Source: Chitinophaga silvatica
Lineage (GTDB): Bacteria > Bacteroidota > Bacteroidia > Chitinophagales > Chitinophagaceae
Length of the DNA: 64,000 nucleotides
Assembly: GCF_003419895.1 (NCBI RefSeq)
Contig: NZ_QPMM01000002.1
Span: 744,001 to 808,000, forward strand
Direction: 5' to 3'
The notes beneath the pieces were generated by a model. That model was not told the origin of the DNA and made no database searches. It saw nothing but the letters and a program-made list of their open reading frames with translations. Positions 27,329 through 36,785 of this stretch are shown piece by piece (the stretch's first letter is position 1; each line of letters starts with the position of its first letter). The position numbers and the translations under genes are program-made.

Positions 27329-28342
27329 TTAGAATAATCCTAAAATTTTCTTTTTATTATAACTAATGTAAATTTCTTTGATGCAGCCATTTTCCTCCTT
27401 CAGGAAGGTTAATTGGTCTATCTGTAATTTCTTTTTTCCAATAATTCGTTCACAAAAATGATTGAAGCTATCTACTTCATTTCCGTTTATATTAACTTTG
27501 ATCTGTGCATTACAGAGGTAGTACAACAGGTCTTTTATATTACATTGCTTGTTTGAAAATGTAGTTAACAGAAATTTAAATTCTTCTTCAGAAATTGGCT
27601 CGATGGCAGGCTTTATATTTTTGTCTGGAGCTTTCCTGTTGGTGGCAGGCTGTGTATCTGGTAGCTTGGAGTGTTTGGATTGTGGGATTATTAATGGAGG
27701 AGCAATAACAGTAATTCTTTTACTTACAAGATGATTGCTATCATTATTGATAATTAGTGATAAAAGCTTGTCGCCTTCGGTTGTAAAACGTAATTCGATA
27801 TTAGCAGTTGAATAATAGGTGGTTGTATCCTGGTCTACCAGGCACCAGAACCAGGATTTGGCCTGGGGTGTATTATTGAAATATTTAGTAGGTTTACCTG
27901 CTAAGGTACTTGCAGGGCCTTCTATTGTTGGGAATATTGTTGCAGAATCTTTTGGTGGTTGGAGGAATGAGATGATTTTTATTTCTTTACTCCATCTACA
28001 TTTGCCGGAAAGTAAACTAATTCTGAAGATACCCGCTTTATTATAGGAATGATAAACCTGTTGGCCTTTGGCTGCATAGTTATCTCCAAATTCCCATTGA
28101 TATTCCGCCCCAGTTATATTTTTCCCATTAGCAATCAGGGTAATGACTTCTCCTACTAAATGAATATTATTTATTGCTGGGATTTTGATATCGGTATCGT
28201 AACAATTTTTCCTGTTGTAGTAGTAAATGCAAAAGATGGTTAGGACAATACTTATACATACAGCAAAGGTTCTGAGCACCATTTTGTCTAATGGTTGCTT
28301 ATAGGTTAAACTAAAGGAAGATGTGAAAATTGGGGATTCCAT
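27329..28342 (-). CDS. tssP: Single-pass PKD-domain protein, TssP candidate
   Basis: A 337-aa protein from ATG 28342 (a GTG two codons upstream is possible). A cytosolic N-terminus and one membrane segment (about 22-40) are followed by periplasmic Ig/PKD-like domains. PKD 1 (about 57-120) carries YQWEFGDNYAAKGQQVYHSY and PKD 2 (about 130-215) carries AKSWFWCLVDQD. A C-terminal domain (about 245-337) has FLLTTFSNKQCNIKDLLYYL. T6SSiii trans-envelope complexes use TssN, O, P, Q and R in place of TssJLM. Topology and place fit TssP, but the name is inference. Confidence 0.55.
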   Translation of the reverse strand: MESPIFTSSFSLTYKQPLDKMVLRTFAVCISIVLTIFCIYYYNRKNCYDTDIKIPAINNIHLVGEVITLIANGKNITGAEYQWEFGDNYAAKGQQVYHSYNKAGIFRISLLSGKCRWSKEIKIISFLQPPKDSATIFPTIEGPASTLAGKPTKYFNNTPQAKSWFWCLVDQDTTTYYSTANIELRFTTEGDKLLSLIINNDSNHLVSKRITVIAPPLIIPQSKHSKLPDTQPATNRKAPDKNIKPAIEPISEEEFKFLLTTFSNKQCNIKDLLYYLCNAQIKVNINGNEVDSFNHFCERIIGKKKLQIDQLTFLKEENGCIKEIYISYNKKKILGLF

Positions 28343-28461
28343 GCTCACTTAATTTATTTGGCAATCTTACGCTAAAAATTGGATGAATTAATCAATCCTA
28401 ACATTTAAAGATTTTAATGATTTTTCTCATCGATATTTCAACAATCGATTTGATTCTTCAT

Positions 28462-28469
28462 TAAATTTG
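28462..28469 (+). promoter_or_regulatory. Candidate -7 box for the tssG operon
   Basis: TAAATTTG matches TAnnTTTG, 29 bases before the tssG ATG, within the 155-base divergent region between tssP and tssG. Confidence 0.4.
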
Positions 28470-28478
28470 CTGCATTGT

Positions 28479-28486
28479 TTGTTAAC
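28479..28486 (+). promoter_or_regulatory. TTGTTAAC motif upstream of tssG
   Basis: The octamer ends 11 bases before the tssG ATG. See the equivalent sites before tssB, tssC and tssD. Confidence 0.3.
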
Positions 28487-28497
28487 ACGCTGTATGT

Positions 28498-29436
28498 ATG
28501 ATTAGAGGTAATACGACCTTAAACCATTCCGGAAAATATGTTAAGCATTTATATCAATTTTCGGAAGAAATAAGACCAGAAGTAATTGTTGGGTTATTAC
28601 TTGATGCAGGGATCTCCGAATCGGCTATTATAGTCAATAGAGTAGGAGGTTTTTGTAAACCTAATTTTCGGGATCTTTTGCAAATCTCTCTTCAGACTGA
28701 TAATATTCATCAGTATAGAATAGCTTTGGTTTTATCCAGAGATAGTTTTTATGATTTACTTCCTCAGGTGCTTTTTCATAAGTATAATTCATATTCGGAG
28801 GCAGAAGGTATGACAATCAGAAATGCTATTAAACATTATAAAATACGTTTGTCTGAGGAGCAAGCGGCAAGAAAATTTTTCATGCCCTGGGAGAACGAAT
28901 TCTTCTTTCAGCAAGTATTAATTGAGCAAAATGAGAAAAACTGGGTAAGAGAAGCCCAGATACTAGAAGGTTTGATAGGGATAGATATCAATATGAAATT
29001 ACCGGCTCATCTTATGAAGAAGTTTACGGTTATGCTGCCATATGTTCATTTATTTTCTTTAAACAGTGTAAATGTTGAACAGATACTACAATGGATTTTT
29101 GATTTATCTATTACAATCAATCAAAAGATCACAGGTAAAACCATAGTTGTTGATACAGGGCCATTGATTGGAAACACCTGTTTAGGAATTGATATGGTTG
29201 CCGGGATATATTATCATAGCGATATGCCAATATGGGAAATTGTTATTAATGTATCCGACAGTATGGAATTTAGGCCATTTGGCGAAAACAGAAGAATGTT
29301 GGATCTCTGCTATAAATATCTAGTGCCGGCAGATATTCAGGAGGAAACTACATTCAGGTTTGAAAAACCCGAACCTGATTTCTTTTTGCAGCAAAAACAC
29401 AGCAACTCCTTTATAGGATATAATATAAGGTTATAA
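28498..29436 (+). CDS. tssG: Type VI secretion baseplate subunit TssG (subtype iii)
   Basis: A 312-aa baseplate protein. The segment ALVLSRDSFYDLLPQVLFHK is the T6SSiii TssG signature ('ls Re g.YD.LPe.LFh'). It is followed by helix-rich EEQAARKFFMPWENEFFFQQVLIEQ and a C-terminal region including GNTCLGIDMVAGIYYHSDMP. With TssF and TssE it builds the wedge. First gene of the plus-strand block tssG-tssN-tssK-tssO-tssD, separated from tssF on the opposite strand. Confidence 0.8.
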   Translation: MIRGNTTLNHSGKYVKHLYQFSEEIRPEVIVGLLLDAGISESAIIVNRVGGFCKPNFRDLLQISLQTDNIHQYRIALVLSRDSFYDLLPQVLFHKYNSYSEAEGMTIRNAIKHYKIRLSEEQAARKFFMPWENEFFFQQVLIEQNEKNWVREAQILEGLIGIDINMKLPAHLMKKFTVMLPYVHLFSLNSVNVEQILQWIFDLSITINQKITGKTIVVDTGPLIGNTCLGIDMVAGIYYHSDMPIWEIVINVSDSMEFRPFGENRRMLDLCYKYLVPADIQEETTFRFEKPEPDFFLQQKHSNSFIGYNIRL

Positions 29437-29457
29437 GTATTTTAATTGTGGATGTAG

Positions 29458-30303
29458 ATGAATAATTATTTGAAGCAGAACTTGGTATTGATTTTACTGT
29501 TCTCGGCAGCACTGTTGATATACTTTTTCTTTACGAAATCAGTCGTTCCTTTTAATCCAATCAAAAGAAAGATTTATATCTATTTATCACTAAATAGCAT
29601 ATTTTATCTGGTATTGTTTTGCTGTTCTTTTCTCGCGTATTCATCTGAGAATATGATATTACTGTATTGCTGGCATTTGTTTATATTTTTTACGGAAGGT
29701 TGTATCTATTGCTACTTCAGATTTTCTCAAACAATTAAGCTCGAAATTAATATGGTTTCTGAAATATTGTTTTTAGTATTACTGCTGTTGGTAGGACTTG
29801 TTTTTCTATTACTGACCTGCAAATTCTGGAATAATGAAATATTCTTTTATCCTTTGTTAACCAGTGGGTTTATTCTCCTGCTCCCAATATCATTTTATCA
29901 TACCTTTCTAAAGGCTATTCTTATTCCGTTAGTTACTTATCAATACTGGAATTTTCCCTCGAGCGGGGATATACCTGCTGTAAGCGATCAGGAGTTGAAA
30001 GACCCGGTTATCATTGGATTTAAAATCCAGAAGTCGAATAGGGGAGGTGCATATACTTTATTTCGTGCTAAGGCTCCTATTAAAATGGACTTAGGAGATC
30101 TGTTTTATCATTTTGTTTCCGACTATAACGACAGGCATCCGGGTACGCCAATTGATTCGGTTACAATTGAAGGTACGCCCACACAATGGTTGTTTTATAG
30201 CAATGGGTATTACTTTAGTAAGCGGGTATTGGATCCCTGGAAAGCTGTATTTATGAATCAACTTAAAGAAAATAGCATAGTTATTTGTAAACGCATTCTG
30301 TAG
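29458..30303 (+). CDS. tssN: Inner-membrane protein TssN (subtype iii)
   Basis: A 281-aa protein. Five membrane segments (about 9-25, 40-60, 66-86, 103-121 and 130-150) are followed by a cytosolic domain of about 115 residues with VIIGFKIQKSNRGGAYTLFRAKAP and the motif VTIEGTPTQWLFYSNGYYFSKRVLDP. This architecture is the T6SSiii TssN type, the cytoplasmic-membrane platform that replaces TssL/TssM. Starts 22 bases after tssG. Confidence 0.8.
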   Translation: MNNYLKQNLVLILLFSAALLIYFFFTKSVVPFNPIKRKIYIYLSLNSIFYLVLFCCSFLAYSSENMILLYCWHLFIFFTEGCIYCYFRFSQTIKLEINMVSEILFLVLLLLVGLVFLLLTCKFWNNEIFFYPLLTSGFILLLPISFYHTFLKAILIPLVTYQYWNFPSSGDIPAVSDQELKDPVIIGFKIQKSNRGGAYTLFRAKAPIKMDLGDLFYHFVSDYNDRHPGTPIDSVTIEGTPTQWLFYSNGYYFSKRVLDPWKAVFMNQLKENSIVICKRIL

Positions 30304-30389
30304 TAAACCATGGTATTACTGTCTTTTGAATTATGATACAGTATCTATGTTTCTGAATAAGGAGTTAATTATTGAAAAATTAATTGAGC

Positions 30390-31559
30390 ATGATAGAGCC
30401 ATTACAATTTTTTCCAACCAACTGGATAGATGGAATGAAAATCATGAAGCAACATTTTGTTGACTCTGAAAATGCGTTTAGGGATGAGCTTAGAGACTGC
30501 CAGTCTATTCCCCTCACCAGTTATAACTATGGACTGATTGCGCCCTTAAGGGAAGAAGAGTCCTTGAAGTGTTGGTTTAGTACAGATAACCAATGTGAAT
30601 GGAACCTAAAAGTTACCAATTGCAGAGCCGTTACTGCTGCAGGTGCAAGAATTGAAATAACTCAACATACCGCCAATAAGATAACAAATGCATCTGCTTT
30701 TGTGGAGGCAAAAATAAATGTGGAAACGTTTAAGGATGATGTACTATACCTGGTATTGATTTCTACTAATCCATTTGACCGTCAGGTAGCTGGTATTCCA
30801 TTACTGGAAGAAATACCTCCCAGATATCCATTTACGCAATCTACAAATACATTGTCGGTATTACCGTCGGAGCAACTTCCTAAACTAAGAACAAGTGGAT
30901 ATGATTTAATTATTGGACAGATTTATCTGGTAGATGGGTTTCCAAGGTGGAACGACAATTATATTCCCCCATGCGCAACGGTTAACGCACATCCCAAATT
31001 ACTCTCATTGTATGAGAGAGTAAATGTTTTTTTATCTCAGACAGAGCTATACCTGATTGCGATTATGCAGAAAATTCATTTAAAACAAGGCAATGAATTG
31101 GCTGAAGGGATCTGGGAAATTGCTAATCAGTTAATTCAATACCTAAATACAAAAATGGGCCTTTTCAAATTTTTGATTTCTGAAAGCCCGCCAGTTTTTA
31201 TGCTGGATATTGTTGCTGGTCTTGCTAGAACATTCAAGAACGCAATGGATCAGAGAGCGAATGATGGAAAAACGGAAATACTTCAACATTTTTGGGAATG
31301 GTGTGGTCATACTCCTGCTGAAATAGAGAGCATTACAATTCAATGCGCTAATCTGAACTATCAACATAATAATATGAACAGTAGTATTGTTTCAACTGTC
31401 AGTTTTCTTGAATTATTTTCGAAGTTATTAGAAAGGTTATGGAAGCTGGATGTGATTGGAAAGAAATATGATGGGAATATTTTTGTGAAAGAAGAATCGC
31501 AGGCAGATGAAGAATACCTGAATAAACATAAAGTTAAGAACAGGTTCTTCACTGATTAA
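30390..31559 (+). CDS. tssK: Type VI secretion baseplate adaptor TssK (subtype iii)
   Basis: A 389-aa protein. The N-terminal shell-like domain starts with FFPTNWIDGMKIMKQHFVDSENAFRDEL, equivalent to the TssK 'W..G..l.pqHF' opening. Then come strands NLKVTNCRAVTAAGARIEIT and a helical middle domain (FLSQTELYLIAIMQKIHL). TssK joins the baseplate to the membrane complex. ATG 30390 chosen; a TTG two codons upstream is possible. Confidence 0.8.
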   Translation: MIEPLQFFPTNWIDGMKIMKQHFVDSENAFRDELRDCQSIPLTSYNYGLIAPLREEESLKCWFSTDNQCEWNLKVTNCRAVTAAGARIEITQHTANKITNASAFVEAKINVETFKDDVLYLVLISTNPFDRQVAGIPLLEEIPPRYPFTQSTNTLSVLPSEQLPKLRTSGYDLIIGQIYLVDGFPRWNDNYIPPCATVNAHPKLLSLYERVNVFLSQTELYLIAIMQKIHLKQGNELAEGIWEIANQLIQYLNTKMGLFKFLISESPPVFMLDIVAGLARTFKNAMDQRANDGKTEILQHFWEWCGHTPAEIESITIQCANLNYQHNNMNSSIVSTVSFLELFSKLLERLWKLDVIGKKYDGNIFVKEESQADEEYLNKHKVKNRFFTD

Positions 31560-31614
31560 AATTGAGACTAGTAGAGTATGATTGTTATTATTATCAGTCT
31601 ATAATCTAAAGAAT

Positions 31615-32136
31615 ATGGAAGCATTGAACAAAGAAGCAAGGATGGCGGCTTTTTGGACCTTTTTGCTATTTTTTGTAGTTACAGCTACATTATTAATCAT
31701 TACAATATTTTTTAGCGTACAAGCACCAATTCAGGAAAATCTAATTCTTAGGAAGGAAATAGATGGTTATAAGAATGACTTCCTTTTTCAGGAATATTTT
31801 CATAAAAGGATAAATGAGGTCAAACGGAACCTGGATATTGTGAATGCTCCGGAACAGAACGCGTCATACATAGATCAGATAGTTGCCTCTGCTTTGGCAG
31901 ATTTAAGAGGTAAAATTCCTCAACCTTCTTCCTATTTCCCTTTTTATGATAATATCATCCAGATATTTCTGGCGCTGCAACAAAATAAACAACAACTAAG
32001 AACCTTACTACATGCACAGGAGGAAATAATTTCGCTAAGAGAGAAAGCCGCAAGGTTAAATGAACAACTGGAAATGAAAAGTAGAGATCTTGATAATTGC
32101 AGACAAATGTTATTGCTGAATAGTAAAGTGAATTAG
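31615..32136 (+). CDS. tssO: Single-pass coiled-coil protein TssO
   Basis: A 173-aa protein from ATG 31615. A short cytosolic N-terminus (MEALNKEARMAAFWTF), one membrane segment (about 11-33) and a long charged helical periplasmic region (KEIDGYKND, LREKAARLNEQLEMKSRDLDN) match the TssO topology of Bacteroidota T6SS. Probably part of the trans-envelope core with TssN and TssP. Confidence 0.75.
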   Translation: MEALNKEARMAAFWTFLLFFVVTATLLIITIFFSVQAPIQENLILRKEIDGYKNDFLFQEYFHKRINEVKRNLDIVNAPEQNASYIDQIVASALADLRGKIPQPSSYFPFYDNIIQIFLALQQNKQQLRTLLHAQEEIISLREKAARLNEQLEMKSRDLDNCRQMLLLNSKVN

Positions 32137-32363
32137 GAATATAACATTTTAAATGTCTGGTGGTCAACATTTGAATAGGAATGGATTGTAAAATATCTGG
32201 CGATTATATTACAAATTTGACGGATTGTTTTTATGTAGGAGAATCTATGAAGTATATAGTGGGCTTCTTCATTGTTAATGACCAATACTGAATATACTCA
32301 GCTTTGTTTTAAAAATAGAGATACTAATAATAAACTGCATAATTCAATTCTGTATAATCTTAA

Positions 32364-32371
32364 TTGTTAAC
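32364..32371 (+). promoter_or_regulatory. TTGTTAAC motif upstream of tssD
   Basis: The octamer ends 16 bases before the tssD ATG. The 250 bases between tssO and tssD are AT-rich and otherwise show no gene or stem. Confidence 0.3.
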
Positions 32372-32387
32372 CTATAAATTATTTACA

Positions 32388-32774
32388 ATGTCATTTAAAG
32401 CTAAATTAGAGGTAAATGGGCTGCAATATAATATCCAGCATGTAACATATGAGCTCTCACAGGAAATTGATGCTACCGGCAGGCCATCAGCTATCACAAG
32501 AGGAGGAAGAATTCGAATGACAGTTGAATCGACCGGTCAGACTGAATTATTTGAATGGATGGTTAATAATTTTGAAAGAAAGGACGGAACCATAACTTTT
32601 TTCAAGAGAGATAATGATTCCAAATTAAAAATGTTGGAATTTAAAGAAGGGTATTTGGTTAGGTTTCAGGAATCATTTGATTATGAAAATGAATACCCAA
32701 TGCTAATATCATTTACGATTTCAGCACGCGAGATTATTATGGGAAATGCAAAACACGTTAATGAGTGGGTATAA
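32388..32774 (+). CDS. tssD: Type VI secretion tube protein TssD (Hcp, subtype iii)
   Basis: A 128-aa tube protein. It opens with SFKAKLEVNGLQYNIQHVTYEL, contains IDATGRPSAITRGGRIRMTVES and ends with YPMLISFTISAREIIMGN-(HVNEWV). This is the Bacteroidota Hcp pattern (TssD) that stacks as hexamers inside the sheath. ATG 32388 chosen; a TTG eight codons upstream coincides with the TTGTTAAC motif. The separate spacer suggests higher, independent expression, as often seen for Hcp. Confidence 0.88.
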   Translation: MSFKAKLEVNGLQYNIQHVTYELSQEIDATGRPSAITRGGRIRMTVESTGQTELFEWMVNNFERKDGTITFFKRDNDSKLKMLEFKEGYLVRFQESFDYENEYPMLISFTISAREIIMGNAKHVNEWV

Positions 32775-32856
32775 GTCACCTTTTAACCTATATTCAGTAT
32801 TAATAAAAGGCCTGGAGTATGTCAGTTGTTTCTTACTTATTCTATTACTTTATGCC

Positions 32857-32907
32857 TATAGAATTCGCGGTTAACCTAAAATAAGTTAACCGCGAATTCT
32901 ATAAAAA
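32857..32907. terminator. Bidirectional terminator between tssD and coaA
   Basis: A perfect 19-bp inverted repeat (32857-32875 with 32885-32903) with a 9-nt loop is followed by AAAA. It lies between the convergent tssD and coaA. T-rich flanks are weak on the plus side and better on the minus side. Confidence 0.75.
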
Positions 32908-32971
32908 TGATATTGCATTTGATTTTTCCGGAGAAAATAGCTGGGAGTAATAATATCCTTGATTTCAGCTA

Positions 32972-33928
32972 TTATATTTTTCTGAGCTGAATTGATTGAA
33001 CGAAATGATGATGGCCTTTTTCTAAGATCAGGCTTGCCCTAAACCTGGTTGGTGCAATATTTTGCTCCAGGTTAGGTTTATTTATGTCATCCCAGATCTG
33101 AGTGGCTAATTCAACAGTTGCAGTATCTGATAAATGTGCATAACGGTGAAAGAACGATTCTGGATTCTGGAATGCAGTTTTTCTAAGCGATTCAAATCTT
33201 GATATATACCATTTACGAATATCTTTTTCAGCAGCATCTACATAAATACTGAAATCAAAAAAATCAGATACATAAACGGCAGGATCCTTTTGTTGTTGAC
33301 GAGGGCGCACCTGCAATACATTTACCCCTTCAACAATTACAATATCGGGTCGTTCAATCCATTGAAGCTGACCTGGTAATACATCATACTCGAGATGTGA
33401 GTAAAGGGGAGCCGCCACTTTTTCCTTTCCTGATTTTACATCAGCTAGGAAATGAATCAGTCGCTTAATGTCATAGCTTTCCGGAAAACCTTTACGATTC
33501 ATCAGGTTATTTGATTCTAGTACCTTATTTGGATATAGAAACCCATCTGTGGTAACTAAATCAACTTTCGGATGATTGGGCCATCCTTGTAATAAGCGTT
33601 GTAGAACCCTGGCGGTTGTACTTTTTCCAACAGCTACACTACCTGCAATGCCTATAATGTATGGAACTTTACCTTCATGGCTGCTTAAAAACTTGCTTGT
33701 TTTGTCATGCAATTCCTGCGACGACGAAACATATAAATTAAGCAATTGTGCCAGAGGAAGATATACTTGCTGAATTTCGTCTTGTGTGAGTGGCTCATTC
33801 ATACCGTGCAATGCCTCCAGATCGTAATCATGAAGTTGTAGCATAGCATCACCGCTTCTTTCTGCCCATTCCTTCCGGGTAAAAGAGATATAGGGAGTAT
33901 AGCGGTCGCGTTTCAAAGAAGTGGTCAT
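32972..33928 (-). CDS. coaA: Type I pantothenate kinase
   Basis: Phosphorylates pantothenate, the first step of coenzyme A synthesis. At 318 aa it is typical of the class. Walker [18 protein letters not shown] lies at about 94-110. The family motifs [34 protein letters not shown] and [11 protein letters not shown] are all present. The C-terminal [24 protein letters not shown] ends the enzyme in the usual way. Confidence 0.95.
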   Translation of the reverse strand: MTTSLKRDRYTPYISFTRKEWAERSGDAMLQLHDYDLEALHGMNEPLTQDEIQQVYLPLAQLLNLYVSSSQELHDKTSKFLSSHEGKVPYIIGIAGSVAVGKSTTARVLQRLLQGWPNHPKVDLVTTDGFLYPNKVLESNNLMNRKGFPESYDIKRLIHFLADVKSGKEKVAAPLYSHLEYDVLPGQLQWIERPDIVIVEGVNVLQVRPRQQQKDPAVYVSDFFDFSIYVDAAEKDIRKWYISRFESLRKTAFQNPESFFHRYAHLSDTATVELATQIWDDINKPNLEQNIAPTRFRASLILEKGHHHFVQSIQLRKI

Positions 33929-33948
33929 TCTGCGTGTTTAGTTATTTA

Positions 33949-34036
33949 CGGATGTTTAATGTTGTAACCAGGCGACTTTTAAAAAAAACGCCTCAATTTC
34001 CGTATATGTTGCCAAAATTCCAACATTAAACATCCG
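33949..34036. repeat. 88-bp inverted repeat between aldehyde dehydrogenase and coaA
   Basis: Perfect 16-bp arms CGGATGTTTAATGTTG (33949-33964) and CAACATTAAACATCCG (34021-34036). The loop carries a small GGCG...CGCC hairpin with a poly-A stretch. It may act as a terminator or processing hairpin between the two minus-strand genes, or be a small palindromic element. Confidence 0.7.
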
Positions 34037-34042
34037 AAAATA

Positions 34043-35398
34043 TTATTGTTGTATATAAACGGTCTTAATATTTAGGAATTCATGGGTGCCTTCAAGTGAT
34101 AATTCTCTACCATAGCCCGACTCTTTTACACCTCCAAAAGGTAAGCGGGCATCAGATCTGACCATTGCATTGATAAAAACGTTTCCACTTTCTATCTGTG
34201 TGGCCAATCTGGCAGCTTTATCCAAATCACTGGTCCAAAGTGCGGAACCAAGCCCGAAATTAGTCTCATTTGCCAGAGAAATGGCATCTTCTTCATTGGC
34301 GGCTTCGATAATTACAGCCAATGGCCCAAATGTTTCTTCTTTGAAAGCAGTAGTGGAGACATTTACTCCCTTAAGTAAGGTTGGTGCAAAATTACAGCCA
34401 TCATGATAACCTCCAGTCAGCAATTCAGCACCTTCTGCAATACTTGCCTGTAATTGTTTATTTAACTCTTCAGCCAGATCCAGTCGGGCCATCGGACCCA
34501 TATTTGTAGCCTCTTTAGTAGGATCGCCTTGCTGAAGGCTTTCTATTATTCTTTTTACTTCTGCAGTAAATGCATGAACTACTTCCTTTTCTACAATCCA
34601 GCGTTTGGCTGCTATACAAGATTGACCAGCGTTTTGCATTCTTCCTTGCACAGCCGTTTTAGCCGCGGCTTCCAGGTCTGCATCCTTGAGAACGATGAAT
34701 GGATCGCTACCTCCCAGTTCCAATACAGTTTTTTTAATATATTTCCCTGCCAGCGCAGCAACACTTCTGCCGGCAGGAGTGCTGCCAGTTAGCGTAACAC
34801 CCTGAACTCTCGGATCTGCAACGATTGGTTCCAGATCTTTGGAGGAAACTAAGACCGATTGAAAGGCTCCTTCTGGGAAATTGCTTTCTGCAAAGAGTTT
34901 TTCAATAGCCAGGGCGCATCCGCTTACATTACTGGCATGTTTCAGAAGGCCGGTATTGCCTGCCAGGATATTTGGGATAGCAAAGCGGAAAACCTGCCAA
35001 TAAGGAAAATTCCACGGCATTATAGCCAGGATAATACCTTTGGGCTCGTAAGATACATAGCTTTTATAGGCATCCGACTTAATTGGCCGGGGAGCCAGCA
35101 TATCCTGGATATTTTCAGCATAATATTCTGCAGTGGCGGCACATTTAAGTACTTCGGCGCGGGCTTCCTTTAAAGTTTTACCCATTTCGCTGGTAATTAA
35201 TGCTGCATGTTTATCAACATCTTTTTTTAGGGATTGAGCTACCTGCTTCATCCACTCTCTCCTTTGTTCAAGTGGAATTTGCAACATTTGTCGGTAAGCC
35301 CTGTAGCCTAATTCCAGTTTCTGATCAATTTCCTGCGGGGTATGTGCTGTGTAAACAGCAATGGTTTCCTGTGTAAATGGATTAATGCTTGTAAACAT
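34043..35398 (-). CDS. NAD(P)-dependent aldehyde dehydrogenase (succinate-semialdehyde type)
   Basis: Oxidises aldehydes to carboxylates. At 451 aa it has all ALDH motifs: [49 protein letters not shown] (general base Glu region) and [11 protein letters not shown] with the catalytic Cys. The C-terminus has [19 protein letters not shown]. The opening [22 protein letters not shown] resembles GabD/SSADH-type enzymes; the substrate cannot be fixed from sequence. Confidence 0.9.
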   Translation of the reverse strand: MFTSINPFTQETIAVYTAHTPQEIDQKLELGYRAYRQMLQIPLEQRREWMKQVAQSLKKDVDKHAALITSEMGKTLKEARAEVLKCAATAEYYAENIQDMLAPRPIKSDAYKSYVSYEPKGIILAIMPWNFPYWQVFRFAIPNILAGNTGLLKHASNVSGCALAIEKLFAESNFPEGAFQSVLVSSKDLEPIVADPRVQGVTLTGSTPAGRSVAALAGKYIKKTVLELGGSDPFIVLKDADLEAAAKTAVQGRMQNAGQSCIAAKRWIVEKEVVHAFTAEVKRIIESLQQGDPTKEATNMGPMARLDLAEELNKQLQASIAEGAELLTGGYHDGCNFAPTLLKGVNVSTTAFKEETFGPLAVIIEAANEEDAISLANETNFGLGSALWTSDLDKAARLATQIESGNVFINAMVRSDARLPFGGVKESGYGRELSLEGTHEFLNIKTVYIQQ

Positions 35399-35497
35399 GA
35401 CTGTGGGCTTTTAAGCTGTTCGCTGTTATTAAAAAGTCATTATTCGGTTACAAATTTACCGTTTTCTGATTAAAGGCTACTACTGATACCTAATTGC

Positions 35498-35505
35498 TAT
35501 CTTTG
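35498..35505 (+). promoter_or_regulatory. Candidate -7 box for the MFS gene
   Basis: TATCTTTG matches TAnnTTTG, 23 bases before the ATG. Confidence 0.4.
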
Positions 35506-35527
35506 CATCCCAAAATAAATAGACTAT

Positions 35528-36703
35528 ATGGCGTTAAGTAGATGGAATATTGTTATCATGGCGCTTTGTACCGGTTTAATAGTTGCAAATATTTATTATA
35601 GCCAGCCATTAACCGTAATGATCAGCCAGGAGTTTGGTGTTTCTGAAAGTAATGCAGGTCAGATTACTTTTTTTACGCAGGTGGGTTATGCATTAGGCCT
35701 ATTATTTTGTGTACCATTGGGCGACAAGCTCGAGCGGAAAAAGCAGATTATTGGAATGACGTTAGCCGCAGCTATTACCTTAATAGCCGCCGCTGAATCC
35801 ACGAATGTTACCATGCTTAAAATCACGGGTTTACTAATAGGCTTTACCTCTGTAGTGCCTCAGTTAATACTGCCAATGGCGGCTCATTTATCAGATCCGG
35901 CCAGCAGGGGAAAAGTTATTGGTACAATCATGAGCGGGTTACTGGTCGGAATTTTATTATCCCGGACGCTTAGTGGAATTGTGGGCCATCACTTTGGCTG
36001 GAGAGCAATGTTTTGGATTGCGGCAGGAATAAGTGCTGTATTGGCTGTTATTATGATGCTGTCGTTTCCTTCCAGCAAACCCAACTTTAAAGGTACTTAT
36101 GGCAATTTGATGGGGTCGTTGATCACACTCATCAAGGAGCAACCGATACTGAGAGAAGCATCAGCCATTAACGCCTGTTGCTTTGCAATGTTTGGTATGT
36201 TTTGGACTACTGTAGTGTTTTTATTATCAGATGCCCCATTTCATTATACCAGCGAACAAATCGGGTTAATGGGATTGGCAGCAGCAGCAGGCGCATTGGG
36301 AGCTCCATTGATCGGAAGAATAGCAGATAAGAAGAACCCAAGAATCGCAATTGGTTATGGGATTATCTGCCTGTTTATTGGTTATATTCTGTTTTATTTC
36401 TTCAGAGCAGATATTATAGGAATAATCATCGGAATAATTGCTATAGATCTGGGTCTTCAGGGCATACACGTTTCTAATCAGACAAGAATTTATACATTAC
36501 TTCCTGAAGCAAGAAACAGGCTCAATACTGTATTTATGACTACCAGCTTTATAGGAACTTCATTAGGTTCTGGTATTGGGTTATGGGTATGGTCTATAAA
36601 TCAATGGACCGGAGTATGTATTGCCGGACTGGTATTGATAACTATTGCTTTAATCATCTACCTGAGTACCTATAAAAGAAAAGATATAGTTTCAGCGGTG
36701 TAG
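35528..36703 (+). CDS. MFS transporter
   Basis: A 391-aa inner-membrane protein with 12 hydrophobic segments. The opening LCTGLIVANIYYSQPLTVMIS and the loop 2-3 motif GDKLERKKQII are those of the AraJ/YfcJ-like efflux subfamily. Cargo unknown, probably export of a small molecule. The gene stands alone between the divergent aldehyde dehydrogenase gene and the convergent pyk terminator. Confidence 0.85.
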   Translation: MALSRWNIVIMALCTGLIVANIYYSQPLTVMISQEFGVSESNAGQITFFTQVGYALGLLFCVPLGDKLERKKQIIGMTLAAAITLIAAAESTNVTMLKITGLLIGFTSVVPQLILPMAAHLSDPASRGKVIGTIMSGLLVGILLSRTLSGIVGHHFGWRAMFWIAAGISAVLAVIMMLSFPSSKPNFKGTYGNLMGSLITLIKEQPILREASAINACCFAMFGMFWTTVVFLLSDAPFHYTSEQIGLMGLAAAAGALGAPLIGRIADKKNPRIAIGYGIICLFIGYILFYFFRADIIGIIIGIIAIDLGLQGIHVSNQTRIYTLLPEARNRLNTVFMTTSFIGTSLGSGIGLWVWSINQWTGVCIAGLVLITIALIIYLSTYKRKDIVSAV

Positions 36704-36728
36704 TGCTTCCTGTTAGGTGTTAATAACA

Positions 36729-36759
36729 ACAAAAAGGGCTGACTTTGTGAGTCAGCCCT
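36729..36759 (-). terminator. Terminator of the pfkA-pyk operon
   Basis: A 10-bp stem (36735-36744 with 36750-36759). Read on the minus strand it is followed by TTTTTGTTGTT. Confidence 0.85.
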
Positions 36760-36785
36760 GGTATGATAAAATGGTAAGGAACAGA

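Noticed and set aside
21612-32774. Extracellular contractile injection system or phage tail
   Set aside because: TssK, TssN and TssO are specific to membrane-anchored T6SSiii, and no phage tail-fibre, tape-measure or spike genes are present.
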